This document shows, one piece after another, positions 35,824 through 43,907 of a stretch of DNA of 64,000 nucleotides (position 1 is its first letter; the number at the start of each line of letters is the position of its first letter). The DNA comes from Curtobacterium sp. 'Ferrero' (lineage in GTDB: Bacteria > Actinomycetota > Actinomycetes > Actinomycetales > Microbacteriaceae): NCBI RefSeq assembly GCF_002412165.1, contig NZ_NXIA01000011.1, positions 1 to 64,000 of the forward strand, read 5' to 3'. Both the position numbers and the translations under genes were made by a program. The notes beneath the pieces were generated by a model. The model did no database searches and had not been told where the DNA came from. It worked only from the letters and a program-made list of their open reading frames with translations.

Positions 35824-36484
35824 CCAGACCGCCCAGCACCAGACCGTCCAGCGCCTGACCTTCCCCGCCCTCACCAGGAACACGCACGACACGACCGCGA
35901 GCGGTGCGACCGCGACCGCAGCGGCCGCCGCCGAGGTCCGCGGGCACGCGACCGGGTACGCGGCCGGCCTCCGTGCCGCGCAGGCCGAGACCGACGCGCT
36001 CCACGCGCGCCTCCGCGCGGAGCACGACCAGCGCCTCGCGTCCCTCACGGCGGACACCGTCCGCCGTGTCGCGGTGCTCGACGCCGCGACCAACGCGTTG
36101 CTCTCGCAGCTCGTCCCGGTCCTCCGGGACGCGGAGGCGTCCCTCGCCGCGGCCGCCGTGGACCTGGCGGAGGCCGTCGTCGGCCACGTGATCCGTGCCT
36201 CCCGTCCGGTGGACGGTGACGCTCTGGAGGAACGGCCCGGGCCCGGCGCGGAGGCGACCGTCCTGCGGGCGCTCGCCTCCGTCGACGCGTCGGTCGCGCT
36301 CGCGGTGCGGGTCAGCGTCGACGACGCGGCACGCGTCGCCGGGCTGGCGACCGCGGTGCCGATCGTCGCCGACCCCGCGCTGTCCGACGGCGACGCCGTC
36401 GTCGACCTGCCGGACGGCCTGCTCGACGCCCGGATCGGTGCGGCCCTCGACCGTGCCCGAGCAGCGCTGGGGGTGGCACCGTGA
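35816..36484 (+). CDS. fliH: Flagellar assembly protein FliH
   Basis: 222 residues. FliH is the stator-like partner and regulator of the FliI ATPase. The N-terminal half is a long coiled region rich in Ala and Arg (GHATGYAAGLRAAQAETDAL) and the C-terminal part resembles the FliH/V-ATPase subunit E fold (AVVGHVIRASRP, LRALASVDASVALAVRVS and DLPDGLLDARIGAALDRARA). I chose the TTG at 35816, inside the last codons of fliG, because GAGGAGGACGAG precedes it and the frame upstream is only fliG antisense frame. fliI overlaps the 3' end. Confidence 0.88.
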   Translation: MTDQTAQHQTVQRLTFPALTRNTHDTTASGATATAAAAAEVRGHATGYAAGLRAAQAETDALHARLRAEHDQRLASLTADTVRRVAVLDAATNALLSQLVPVLRDAEASLAAAAVDLAEAVVGHVIRASRPVDGDALEERPGPGAEATVLRALASVDASVALAVRVSVDDAARVAGLATAVPIVADPALSDGDAVVDLPDGLLDARIGAALDRARAALGVAP

Positions 36485-37818
36485 GCGCGACCCTGCTGCG
36501 CCCTCGCGGCCTCGACACCGCGATCGCCCGCGCCCGTCCCGAGCGACAGGGTGTCGTGACGAGCGCCGTCGGCCTCGGGCTGACCGTCGCCGGACTCGAC
36601 GCGCACGTGGGCGAGGTCGTCCTCGTCGGTGCCGAGGGCGGACCGCAGACGGCCGTCGAGGTCGTCGCGACCGACTCGACCGGGGTGCGGTGCATGCCCC
36701 TGGGGCGACTGGTCGGCGTGACGGCGGGGACCCCCGTGCGGCCCACCGGTCAGCCCGTGCTCGTGCCGACCGGCCGTGGCCTGTTCGGCCGGGTGCTCGA
36801 CGGACTCGGGCGGCCGATCGACGGTCGGGGTCCGCTCGTGCACGACGCGCTCGTGCCCCTCGACCACGCCACACCGGACGCCATGGGTCGGGCGCGCATC
36901 GACACGCCGGTGCAGCTCGGTGTCCGGGTGCTCGACACCATGACCACCGTCGGCCGGGGGCAGCGCCTGGGCCTGTTCGCCGGGTCCGGCGTGGGCAAGT
37001 CCTCGCTGCTGTCGATGATCGCGCGGGGGAGCGACGCGGCCGTCACCGTGATCGCGCTCGTCGGCGAGCGCGGCCGCGAGGTGCGGGAGTTCCTCGAGGA
37101 CGACCTCGGGCCGGAGGGGCTCGCCCGGTCGATCGTCGTCGTGTCGACCTCCGACGAGCCGGCGCTGATGCGGCTGCGTGCGGCGTTCGTCGCGACCCGC
37201 ATCGCGGAGTCGTTCCGTGACGCCGGCGAGGACGTCGTGCTCATGATGGACTCGCTGACCCGCGTCGCGATGGCGCAGCGGGAGATCGGCCTCTCGGTCG
37301 GCGAGCCGCCGGCCACCCGGGGCTACCCGCCGTCGACGTTCTCCGTGCTCGCCGGCCTGCTGGAACGGGCCGGGACCGACCGGGTCGGCAGCGTCACCGG
37401 GCTGTACACGGTGCTCGTGGACGGCGACGACCACAACGAGCCGATCGCCGACGCAGCACGGAGCATCCTCGACGGACACGTCGTGCTCGACCGGAAGCTC
37501 GCCGTCACGGGGCACTTCCCGTCGGTGGACGCCCTCGGGTCGGTGTCGCGCGTGGCGTCGAAGGTGACCTCGCGCGAGCAGCGGGACGCCGCGACCACGC
37601 TCCGGACGGTGATGGCGGCGCGACGTGCGGCACAGGACCTGCTCGACGTCGGCGCGTACCAACGGGGCACCAACCCGCTCGTCGACGCCGCAGTCGACCA
37701 CCAGGACGCCATCGACGCGTTCCTCCGGCAGGGCATGGCCGAGCGCGCCACCGCCCCCGAGTCGTGGGCTGCACTCGACCGGCTCGTGCGCACCCTCGGC
37801 GTCGGAGGTGCCCGCTGA
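36481..37818 (+). CDS. fliI: Flagellar export ATPase FliI
   Basis: 445 residues, standard length. FliI is an F1-beta-like hexameric ATPase that drives export substrates into the secretion gate. Walker A GSGVGKSS is at about residues 168-175, Walker B is in EDVVLMMDSLTRVAMAQREI, followed by SVGEPPATRGYPPSTF, the family hallmark. GTG 36481 overlaps the fliH stop by 4 bases (GTGA). fliJ follows with one overlapping base. Confidence 0.97.
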   Translation: MSATLLRPRGLDTAIARARPERQGVVTSAVGLGLTVAGLDAHVGEVVLVGAEGGPQTAVEVVATDSTGVRCMPLGRLVGVTAGTPVRPTGQPVLVPTGRGLFGRVLDGLGRPIDGRGPLVHDALVPLDHATPDAMGRARIDTPVQLGVRVLDTMTTVGRGQRLGLFAGSGVGKSSLLSMIARGSDAAVTVIALVGERGREVREFLEDDLGPEGLARSIVVVSTSDEPALMRLRAAFVATRIAESFRDAGEDVVLMMDSLTRVAMAQREIGLSVGEPPATRGYPPSTFSVLAGLLERAGTDRVGSVTGLYTVLVDGDDHNEPIADAARSILDGHVVLDRKLAVTGHFPSVDALGSVSRVASKVTSREQRDAATTLRTVMAARRAAQDLLDVGAYQRGTNPLVDAAVDHQDAIDAFLRQGMAERATAPESWAALDRLVRTLGVGGAR

Positions 37819-38249
37819 TGCCCCGACGGTTCCCCCTCGCCGGACTCCTGCGGCTCCGGCACACCGAGCAGGGTCGGGCCGCCGCCATGCTCGCCGCCGC
37901 GAACGACCGGCTCCGCGACGCCGCCGACGCCCGGGTCGCGGCCCGACGCTCGCTGGCCGACCGTGCCGACGCGCAACCGATCGAGGACGCCGCCACCCTC
38001 AGCGCCGTCGCGGCCGCCCGCGCCGCGACCCGCGGGATGCTCGAGGAACTCGACGCCGTCGTGCGGAGCCGCCGGACCGAGGCGGACGCCGCACAGGAGG
38101 CCTACCGGGCCGCGCGCCGTGCCGCGCTCGGGCTCGAGAAGCTCGAGGAACACCACACCGCGGCCGTCGTCGCGGAGGAGCTCCGGACCGAACAGAACGC
38201 CCTCGACGAGATCGCGGCCAGGAACCGCGCGGAAGGTGGTGCCCGATGA
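37818..38249 (+). CDS. fliJ: Flagellar protein FliJ
   Basis: 143 residues, an almost continuous antiparallel coiled coil rich in Ala, Arg and Glu (LLRLRHTEQGRAAAMLAAAN, LEKLEEHHTAAVVAEELRTE). FliJ resembles the F1 gamma subunit and sits in the FliI hexamer. The call relies on position directly after fliI, length and coiled-coil character, since FliJ is poorly conserved. ATG 37818 overlaps the fliI stop (TGATG). Confidence 0.88.
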   Translation: MPRRFPLAGLLRLRHTEQGRAAAMLAAANDRLRDAADARVAARRSLADRADAQPIEDAATLSAVAAARAATRGMLEELDAVVRSRRTEADAAQEAYRAARRAALGLEKLEEHHTAAVVAEELRTEQNALDEIAARNRAEGGAR

Positions 38250-38980
38250 GCGTGGACGCCGTGCTCTCCCGGATCTCCGACATCCGGAGCCAGATCGACG
38301 CCCTCCGCACCGGAGCGCCGACGACCGACACGACGGCGAGTGCCGCCTCCGCCGACACCTCGACCGCCTTCGCCGATGCCCTCGCGACCGCGACGGGCAC
38401 CACGACCGGCACGTCGGCGGCAGCCGGGACCACCGCCGCGACCGGTGCCGCTCCGGCCACCTCGGTCGACGCCGGGAAGGGCACGCTCGCGACCGGCAGC
38501 GGTGCCACCGGGGACGACGTCGTGGCGGACGCGAAGAAGTACCTCGGTGTGCCGTACGTGTTCGGCGGCACGACGAGGTCCGGCATGGACTGCTCCGGAC
38601 TCGTGCAGACGGTGTTCAAGGACCTCGGGGTCACGATGCCGCGCGTGGTGCCGGACCAGGCGGCGATGGGTGTCGAGGTCGGCTCGCTGAAGGACGCGCG
38701 GCCGGGGGACCTCATCATCCCGAAGGGCGAGGGGCACGTCGTGATCTACGTCGGCGACGGCAAGGTGCTGCACGCGCCCCACCCCGGCAAGGACGTCCGC
38801 ATCGTGGACAACTGGTACTCGGACGCGGACATCGCCACCATCCGCCGCATCGTGCCGTCCGCGCAGGAGGCCGCCGCGACCCGTGCGACCGCTGCCGTCC
38901 AGGCGCCGTCGGCGTCCGGCGGGACCGACCTGCAGACCGCGGCGCTGCTGTCACTGCTGAACTCCGGGAGCGCCGCGTGA
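38246..38980 (+). CDS. NlpC/P60 (C40) peptidoglycan hydrolase within the flagellar operon
   Basis: 244 residues. The C-terminal two thirds are an NlpC/P60 domain: catalytic Cys116 in GMDCSGLVQTVF, His164 in GEGHVVIYVG and a third polar residue near HAPHPG (residues 176-181). The domain cleaves peptide stems of peptidoglycan. Residues 27-90 are a Ser/Thr/Ala linker, and no signal peptide is visible, so it is probably exported by the flagellar apparatus itself. Its place between fliJ and fliK indicates that it opens the cell wall for the rod, the job done by the muramidase domain of FlgJ in proteobacteria. ATG 38246 overlaps the fliJ stop (ATGA). Confidence 0.9.
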   Translation: MSVDAVLSRISDIRSQIDALRTGAPTTDTTASAASADTSTAFADALATATGTTTGTSAAAGTTAATGAAPATSVDAGKGTLATGSGATGDDVVADAKKYLGVPYVFGGTTRSGMDCSGLVQTVFKDLGVTMPRVVPDQAAMGVEVGSLKDARPGDLIIPKGEGHVVIYVGDGKVLHAPHPGKDVRIVDNWYSDADIATIRRIVPSAQEAAATRATAAVQAPSASGGTDLQTAALLSLLNSGSAA

Positions 38981-40605
38981 GCCTCGTCACCACGCCCGCA
39001 GCCGTGTCTCCGGGACCGACCCCGGCCGCATCGAGCACCCGTGCCCGGGAGCGGGGGAGCACCGCGTTCGACGACGTGCTCGCCGCCGCTGCTGCGCCGG
39101 ACGACCGCCCGCGGAACACCGAGTCGACCACCCCGCGCCGCCCGCGCACGGACCGCCGCGAGGACGACGCGGCATCGGCATCGGCGGCGGTGCAAGCGAC
39201 CACCGGTGGGAACTCCGCCGCGCCCGGAACCGCGGGCCTCGTCGCCGCCACCCCTGCGGCCGCGGACGCGGCTGCCGTGGACGCGGCGGCGTCGACCACG
39301 GCCGGTGCCGGGTCCACGAGTCCGGCGCCGTCGAGTGCCGCGTCGTCGGCGGCTGCTGCGGCCGCTCCGGCAGCGACGAACACCGTTGCGGGGACGACCG
39401 CCGTGACGGCGACACCGACGACCGGCATCCCGCCGGGGACGACGCCGGGGACGGCGGGTGCCCCGGCCGCGGGCACGACCGCCCCGGGCACGACGACGCC
39501 GGGCATGACGACCGCGCACGCTGGCAACCTCGGCGCGATGACCGCGCCCGCACCCGCCGCCGACCGCTCGACCGGCTTGCCGACGGGAGGGAACCCGGCC
39601 GGGACGACGTCCTCCGCGACGACCCCGCCGACCGCGCCGACGACGAGCCCGGCGGTCACGGCCGCAACCGCACCACCCGTCGGCGCGACCACCGCCGACA
39701 CCACCGGCAGGACCACTGCGCCCGCAGCCACCGCAGGCGGGACCGTCGGCGGCGCGACCGCAGCGGCACCGACGCCCGCGCAGCCGACGGGCGTCCTCCC
39801 GACAGGCTCTGCCCCGATCGTCGCCGTCCCGGCTCCCGGCACGGTGGCGGCCGGCACAGCGACGGTCGCCATCACGACCGCCGGCACGAACCCGCCCCAC
39901 ACCGCGACCCCCGGCACCGCGGCGGCCGGCGCGCCGACGACGGACGCTCCGACGACCTCCTCGACCGCGGTGGCCGGCGGCGGCAGCGCGGGGACGGCCG
40001 CGATCGGCACGTTGGCGGGCACCGCGGGCGGGGGAGCCGGCCACGCCGACGACCGCCGGCCGGCCGACGAGGGCGATCCGGGCCTCCCGTCCGTCGACCA
40101 GGCGCGGTCCGCCGCCACCCCGTTCGTCGTCGGCACCACCGCGACGACCGCGACGGCTGCGCCGTCCGGCGCCGCGACCGCGAACCAGGTGCCGACGCCC
40201 CTCGGCACCCAGCTCGCCCGACCGGTGTTCGCGCTCGCGCAGGCCGGCCCCGGCGAGCACGTCGTCACCGTCCAGGTGACGCCGGACACGCTCGGGCCCG
40301 TCACGGTGCGCGCGCACGTCGGTGCGCACGGGATGCACGTCGAGCTGTTCGCCGCCTCCGACGCCGGTCGCGACGCCGTCCGCCAGGTGCTGCCGGACCT
40401 CCGCCGCGACGTGGCGGGCACCGGCCTCGCGACGACGCTCGACCTGTCGTCGCAGAACCACCCGGACTCGGCACCGCAGCGCGACGGTCGTCCGGCAGAC
40501 GTCCGTCCCGCGCCCGACGGCCGGGAGGCCCGTCCCGCCCCCGCCACGCCCCGCGCCTCCGTCCCGACCAGCGTCCGCACCGCGGGCCTCGACGTCCTCG
40601 CCTGA
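38977..40605 (+). CDS. fliK: Flagellar hook-length control protein FliK
   Basis: 542 residues. Residues 1-400 are an extreme Ala/Thr/Pro/Gly-rich stretch likely to be disordered, fitting the ruler function. The globular C-terminal FliK domain starts near residue 410: LARPVFALAQAGPGEHVVTV, QVTPDTLGPVTVRAHVGAHG and VELFAASDAGRDAVRQVLPD, which match the family pattern of L.P..LG.V.v.......v.....................L..L...L. GTG 38977 overlaps the C40 peptidase stop (GTGA). It is followed by flgD, whose product is the hook scaffold. Confidence 0.9.
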   Translation: MSLVTTPAAVSPGPTPAASSTRARERGSTAFDDVLAAAAAPDDRPRNTESTTPRRPRTDRREDDAASASAAVQATTGGNSAAPGTAGLVAATPAAADAAAVDAAASTTAGAGSTSPAPSSAASSAAAAAAPAATNTVAGTTAVTATPTTGIPPGTTPGTAGAPAAGTTAPGTTTPGMTTAHAGNLGAMTAPAPAADRSTGLPTGGNPAGTTSSATTPPTAPTTSPAVTAATAPPVGATTADTTGRTTAPAATAGGTVGGATAAAPTPAQPTGVLPTGSAPIVAVPAPGTVAAGTATVAITTAGTNPPHTATPGTAAAGAPTTDAPTTSSTAVAGGGSAGTAAIGTLAGTAGGGAGHADDRRPADEGDPGLPSVDQARSAATPFVVGTTATTATAAPSGAATANQVPTPLGTQLARPVFALAQAGPGEHVVTVQVTPDTLGPVTVRAHVGAHGMHVELFAASDAGRDAVRQVLPDLRRDVAGTGLATTLDLSSQNHPDSAPQRDGRPADVRPAPDGREARPAPATPRASVPTSVRTAGLDVLA

Positions 40606-40628
40606 GCGAGCCCACGAAAGGACCAGCC

Positions 40629-41063
40629 ATGCCCATCGACGGCATCACCGGATCGGTCGACCAGGCCACGCAGGCCGCGGCCCTCGCCGCGAACCAGACG
40701 TCCTCGCGGTCCCAGACCATGGACTCCGAGGTCTTCATGAAGCTGCTCGTCACGCAGTTGCAGAACCAGGACCCGTCGTCCCCGATGGACACCAACCAGA
40801 TGATCTCCCAGCAGACGCAGCTCGCGATGATGGAGCAGGTCACCAACCAGACCACGACGGCGAACGAGAACTTCTCGCTGCAGATGCGGATCGCCGCCGC
40901 CAACCTCGTCGGCAAACAGGTCAGCTACACCGACGCCGCCTCCGGACAACCGATCACGGGGACCGCGACAGCGGTGTCGTACGCGCAGAGCGTCCCCACG
41001 GTCACCGTGAACGGGAAGGAGGTCAACCTCGACGTGATCTCCGGCATCACCACCGCTCCCTGA
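40629..41063 (+). CDS. flgD: Flagellar hook capping protein FlgD
   Basis: 144 residues, shorter than enteric FlgD (about 230), because only the conserved N-terminal scaffold region is present and the C-terminal Ig-like/tudor domain is reduced. Typical sequence: DSEVFMKLLVTQLQNQDPSS, PMDTNQMISQQTQLAMMEQV, then AANLVGKQVSYTD. Such short forms are common in Gram-positive bacteria. ATG 40629 follows AAAGGA. flgE follows after 47 bases. Confidence 0.92.
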   Translation: MPIDGITGSVDQATQAAALAANQTSSRSQTMDSEVFMKLLVTQLQNQDPSSPMDTNQMISQQTQLAMMEQVTNQTTTANENFSLQMRIAAANLVGKQVSYTDAASGQPITGTATAVSYAQSVPTVTVNGKEVNLDVISGITTAP

Positions 41064-41110
41064 CCCACCCCTCCTTCCTCTTCCTCGGTACCTCCACGAA
41101 AGGACGCACC

Positions 41111-42286
41111 ATGCTCCGCTCGCTCTACTCCGGCATCTCCGGCCTCCGCTCCCACCAGGAGATGCTCGACGTCACCGGCAACAACATCGCCAACGTCAAC
41201 ACCGTCGGCTTCAAGTCGTCGTCCACGGTCTTCCAGGACACCCTGTCGCAGATGACCCAGGGCGCCGGCGGTCCGCAGACCGGCATCGGTGGCACGAACC
41301 CGGCGCAGATCGGCCTGGGCGTCCAGGTCGCCGGGGTCTCCACGAACTTCGCGCAGGGCTCCGCCCAAGCCACGGGCAAGGCCACCGACCTGATGATCTC
41401 CGGCGACGGCTTCTTCGTCACCCGGCTCGGCAACGACACCCTGTACACCCGCGCCGGTGCGTTCGACTTCGACGCGAACGGGCGCCTGGTCACCGCGGAC
41501 GGCAAGATCGTGCAGGGCTACTCCGCAACGGACGGCGTCGTGAACGACGGTGGCCAGCTGACCGACATCACGCTCCCGCTGCAGGCCGCCGCACCGGCGA
41601 CGGCGACGAGCTCCGCCACGGTGTCCGGCAACCTGCCCTCCGACACCGCCGTCGGCGACACCATCAACCGGGACGCCACGGTGTACGACCAGTACGGCAC
41701 GAAGCACACCCTCTCCCTGGCGTACACGCGCACCGCCGGTGGCTGGTCGGTCGCCGCGTCGAACGGGCAGGGCACGTCTGCGACCGGGACGATCACCTTC
41801 GGGACGGACGGCAAGATCGCGAGCGGGCAGACGCTGCAGGTCGGTGGCATCACCGTCGACATGACGCAGCTCTCCGGCTTCGCCACCCTCAACACGTCCA
41901 GCATCTCGTCGCAGAACGGGCACGAGGCCGGTTCGCTCCAGGGCTACTCGATCGCAAAGGACGGCACCGTCACGGGCACGTTCTCGAACGGCGCTTCGCT
42001 CGCCCTCGGCCGCATCGCCCTCGCGACCTTCGCCAACCCTGGTGGTCTCGAGAAGGCGGGCGCCTCGGGCTACCGCGCCACCGCGAACTCCGGCCAGGCG
42101 AACGTCGGCGTGCCCGGGTCGGCCGGCGTCGGGTCGCTCGCGGCCGGCACGCTCGAGATGTCGAACGTCGACCTGTCGCAGGAGTTCACGAACCTGATCG
42201 TGGCGCAGCGCGGGTTCCAGGCGAACGCGCGCATCATCACGACGTCGGACGAGGTGCTGCAGGAGCTGACGAACCTCAAGCGCTAG
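41111..42286 (+). CDS. flgE: Flagellar hook protein FlgE
   Basis: 391 residues, normal for FlgE. The N-terminal LRSLYSGISGLRSHQEMLDV and TGNNIANVNTVGFKSS are the rod/hook family signature, and the C-terminal NVDLSQEFTNLIVAQRGFQA followed by NARIITTSDEVLQELTNL ends as expected. The middle contains the D1/D2 repeats. ATG 41111 has AAAGGA seven bases upstream. It is the last flagellar gene in the window and is followed by a terminator. Confidence 0.96.
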   Translation: MLRSLYSGISGLRSHQEMLDVTGNNIANVNTVGFKSSSTVFQDTLSQMTQGAGGPQTGIGGTNPAQIGLGVQVAGVSTNFAQGSAQATGKATDLMISGDGFFVTRLGNDTLYTRAGAFDFDANGRLVTADGKIVQGYSATDGVVNDGGQLTDITLPLQAAAPATATSSATVSGNLPSDTAVGDTINRDATVYDQYGTKHTLSLAYTRTAGGWSVAASNGQGTSATGTITFGTDGKIASGQTLQVGGITVDMTQLSGFATLNTSSISSQNGHEAGSLQGYSIAKDGTVTGTFSNGASLALGRIALATFANPGGLEKAGASGYRATANSGQANVGVPGSAGVGSLAAGTLEMSNVDLSQEFTNLIVAQRGFQANARIITTSDEVLQELTNLKR

Positions 42287-42292
42287 GGGTCT

Positions 42293-42325
42293 GGGGGTGG
42301 CGTCCCACACGGGACGCCCACCCCC
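42293..42325 (+). terminator. Terminator after flgE
   Basis: Inverted repeat with about 14-base arms (GGGGGTGGCGTCCC and a right arm differing by one inserted base) and an ACAC loop, directly after the flgE stop. Confidence 0.8.
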
Positions 42326-42339
42326 TGGTCGCGCTCGCG

Positions 42340-42972
42340 GTGCCGGATGCCTTGCCGCCGCCGGACCGTGAGGATCCCGCTCCTGGGCGTGAGGAGTCCA
42401 TCAGCGACCTGGTACCGGCCCACCCGCGGGTGGAGGCTGCGGACGTGCACCAGATCACGACGTCGCTCCCGCCCGACACCATCCGCGACCACCACCTGCA
42501 CCTCTGGGGACGCGAGCGCGTCCAGCCCGTGGGCCGGACCCTCTGGAGCTCCAGGACCCTCGTGGTGTTCCCGCCCGGCACCAGCGTCCGCGAGCGCCTC
42601 CTCCTCCGACTCCTGCACGGCTGGGGCATCCTCGGAGCACTCGCCGGCATCGGGGTGATGGCCGCCCTGAACGGCCGGACCGTGCTGGGGATCGGGTCGG
42701 CCCTGGCCGTGTACGGGCTCGGGTACGCCGTCCTCCGGCGCGCCACGCGTCGAACACGCCCGTCGGTCCGGACCCTCGTCGTGACCACGTTCCACGGCGG
42801 GGGCCGTCCCCGGGTGCACGGCGACCACCGGCTGCTCGCGTCATCGCTCGACGCACTCATGGTGTCCGAACGGCTGGTGCGGGCCGGTCGGATGAGCCCG
42901 GTGGACTTCGAACTCGTCTGGGCGGACGTGTGGGCGTCCTTGCCCGAGACGGCACGACGGGGTCTGCGGTGA
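42340..42972 (+). CDS. DUF6611-like membrane protein
   Basis: 210 residues with a soluble N-terminal half (HLHLWGRERVQPVGRTLWSS), then two transmembrane segments at about residues 90-130 (LHGWGILGALAGIGVMAALN and VLGIGSALAVYGLGYAVL) and a soluble tail. From memory it resembles the actinobacterial DUF6611 family, which has no known function. GTG 42340 is a plausible start but the upstream region is the terminator, so the exact start is uncertain. It is not a recognisable flagellar gene even though it directly follows flgE. A possible 25-codon gene overlaps its stop. Confidence 0.55.
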   Translation: MPDALPPPDREDPAPGREESISDLVPAHPRVEAADVHQITTSLPPDTIRDHHLHLWGRERVQPVGRTLWSSRTLVVFPPGTSVRERLLLRLLHGWGILGALAGIGVMAALNGRTVLGIGSALAVYGLGYAVLRRATRRTRPSVRTLVVTTFHGGGRPRVHGDHRLLASSLDALMVSERLVRAGRMSPVDFELVWADVWASLPETARRGLR

Positions 42973-43046
42973 CCGCCGGACCGGGGGAGGACGGCACCGT
43001 GGCCGTGCCCGACGACGGCGACCCGGTGGTGCTCGGGTACGACTGA
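42969..43046 (+). CDS. Possible 25-residue protein coupled to the DUF6611-like gene
   Basis: A GTG whose GTGA overlaps the upstream stop begins a 25-codon frame (MTAGPGEDGTVAVPDDGDPV then VLGYD). It is acidic and has no known homologue that I recall. The coupling overlap is the only support. Confidence 0.25.
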   Translation: MTAGPGEDGTVAVPDDGDPVVLGYD

Positions 43047-43100
43047 CCCTCCACTCTCGCAGCCGGAACGGATGCGGCGACCGCGTGCGCACCCGACGAC

Positions 43101-43144
43101 CGGACGGGAGGCGCGGTGCGGGCCCGCCCCGCGCCTCCCGTCCG
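43101..43144. terminator. Convergent terminator hairpin before tetR
   Basis: About 20-base arms starting CGGACGGGAGGCGCGG, between the plus-strand genes and the minus-strand TetR gene. One mismatch near the loop. Confidence 0.8.
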
Positions 43145-43156
43145 CTGCCCCGCACC

Positions 43157-43768
43157 TCACGCGCGCGGCGCGTCCTGCCGGAGCACCGCGTCGACGGCCA
43201 GCCGGAGCATGGCCGGTTCGGAGGGGATCCGAGCGCCCGCCCCGGGCAGCGCGCGTCCGAGGGCGAGCCCGTCGACGACGGTGAGCAGGAAGCGGGCTGC
43301 CTGATCGGGGTCGCCGTGCAGGACGACGCCCTCGTGTCGCAGCGCGTCGAGCCAGGCCCGGACCCGGCCGACCCCGAGCCGCTCCATCGCGAGGAACGTG
43401 TCGCCGCTGTCCTCCGGCGCGGAGGCGGCGATGTGGGCGTCGTGGAGGGCGGTCCAGCGCCGCCGTGCCTCGGCGCCGCGGCCGGTCGACGCGAGCAGCA
43501 GGTGCAGGCAGTCCACCAGCCGGTCCGCCGCCGGTCGGGAGGTGTCGGCCATCGGGTCGTCGGGGACCTCGAGCGTCTCGAGTCCCGCGACGACGGTGTC
43601 GAGCAGCTGCTGCTGCGTCGGGAAGAAGTGCCGGAGCGAACCCGTGCTGACACCGGCGCGGGCAGCCACTGCGCGCACCGTCAACCGTGCCGTGGGGTCC
43701 TCGCCGAGCATCGTGGCGGCTGCGATGAGGATCCTCGACCTCGTGTCGGGAGCGGTCGGTCCGGTCAT
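43157..43768 (-). CDS. TetR family transcriptional regulator
   Basis: 203 residues. The N-terminal helix-turn-helix is clear (RSRILIAAATMLGED, then TVRAVAARAGVSTGSLRHFF), followed by a helical ligand-binding domain with LLTVVDGLALGRAL. It probably represses the divergent SpoIIM-like gene and itself, because two matching 17-bp operators lie between the genes at 43826-43872. ATG 43768 with GAGGAACC upstream was chosen over 17 extra codons that lack conserved sequence. Confidence 0.9.
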   Translation of the reverse strand: MTGPTAPDTRSRILIAAATMLGEDPTARLTVRAVAARAGVSTGSLRHFFPTQQQLLDTVVAGLETLEVPDDPMADTSRPAADRLVDCLHLLLASTGRGAEARRRWTALHDAHIAASAPEDSGDTFLAMERLGVGRVRAWLDALRHEGVVLHGDPDQAARFLLTVVDGLALGRALPGAGARIPSEPAMLRLAVDAVLRQDAPRA

Positions 43769-43825
43769 GTCCTGGTTCCTCCTCGGCGCGCTCCCCGTCG
43801 AACGGGACGCGCGTGTCACATCGTA

Positions 43826-43872
43826 CTAGTACAGTGTGCTAGCCTCGCTCACCGACTGGTACAGCGTACTAG
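43826..43872. promoter_or_regulatory. Two 17-bp TetR operators
   Basis: CTAGTACAGTGTGCTAG at 43826-43842 and CTGGTACAGCGTACTAG at 43856-43872. Both are near-palindromes around a central G and their centres are 30 bases (about three helical turns) apart. They lie between the TetR gene and the gene it likely controls. Confidence 0.7.
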
Positions 43873-43907
43873 TCGCGACCGATGTGACGACGACCGACGG
43901 GAAGACG

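Noticed and set aside
42969..43046. The 25-codon frame as a confident gene
   Set aside because: Only the stop-start overlap supports it; listed at low confidence only.
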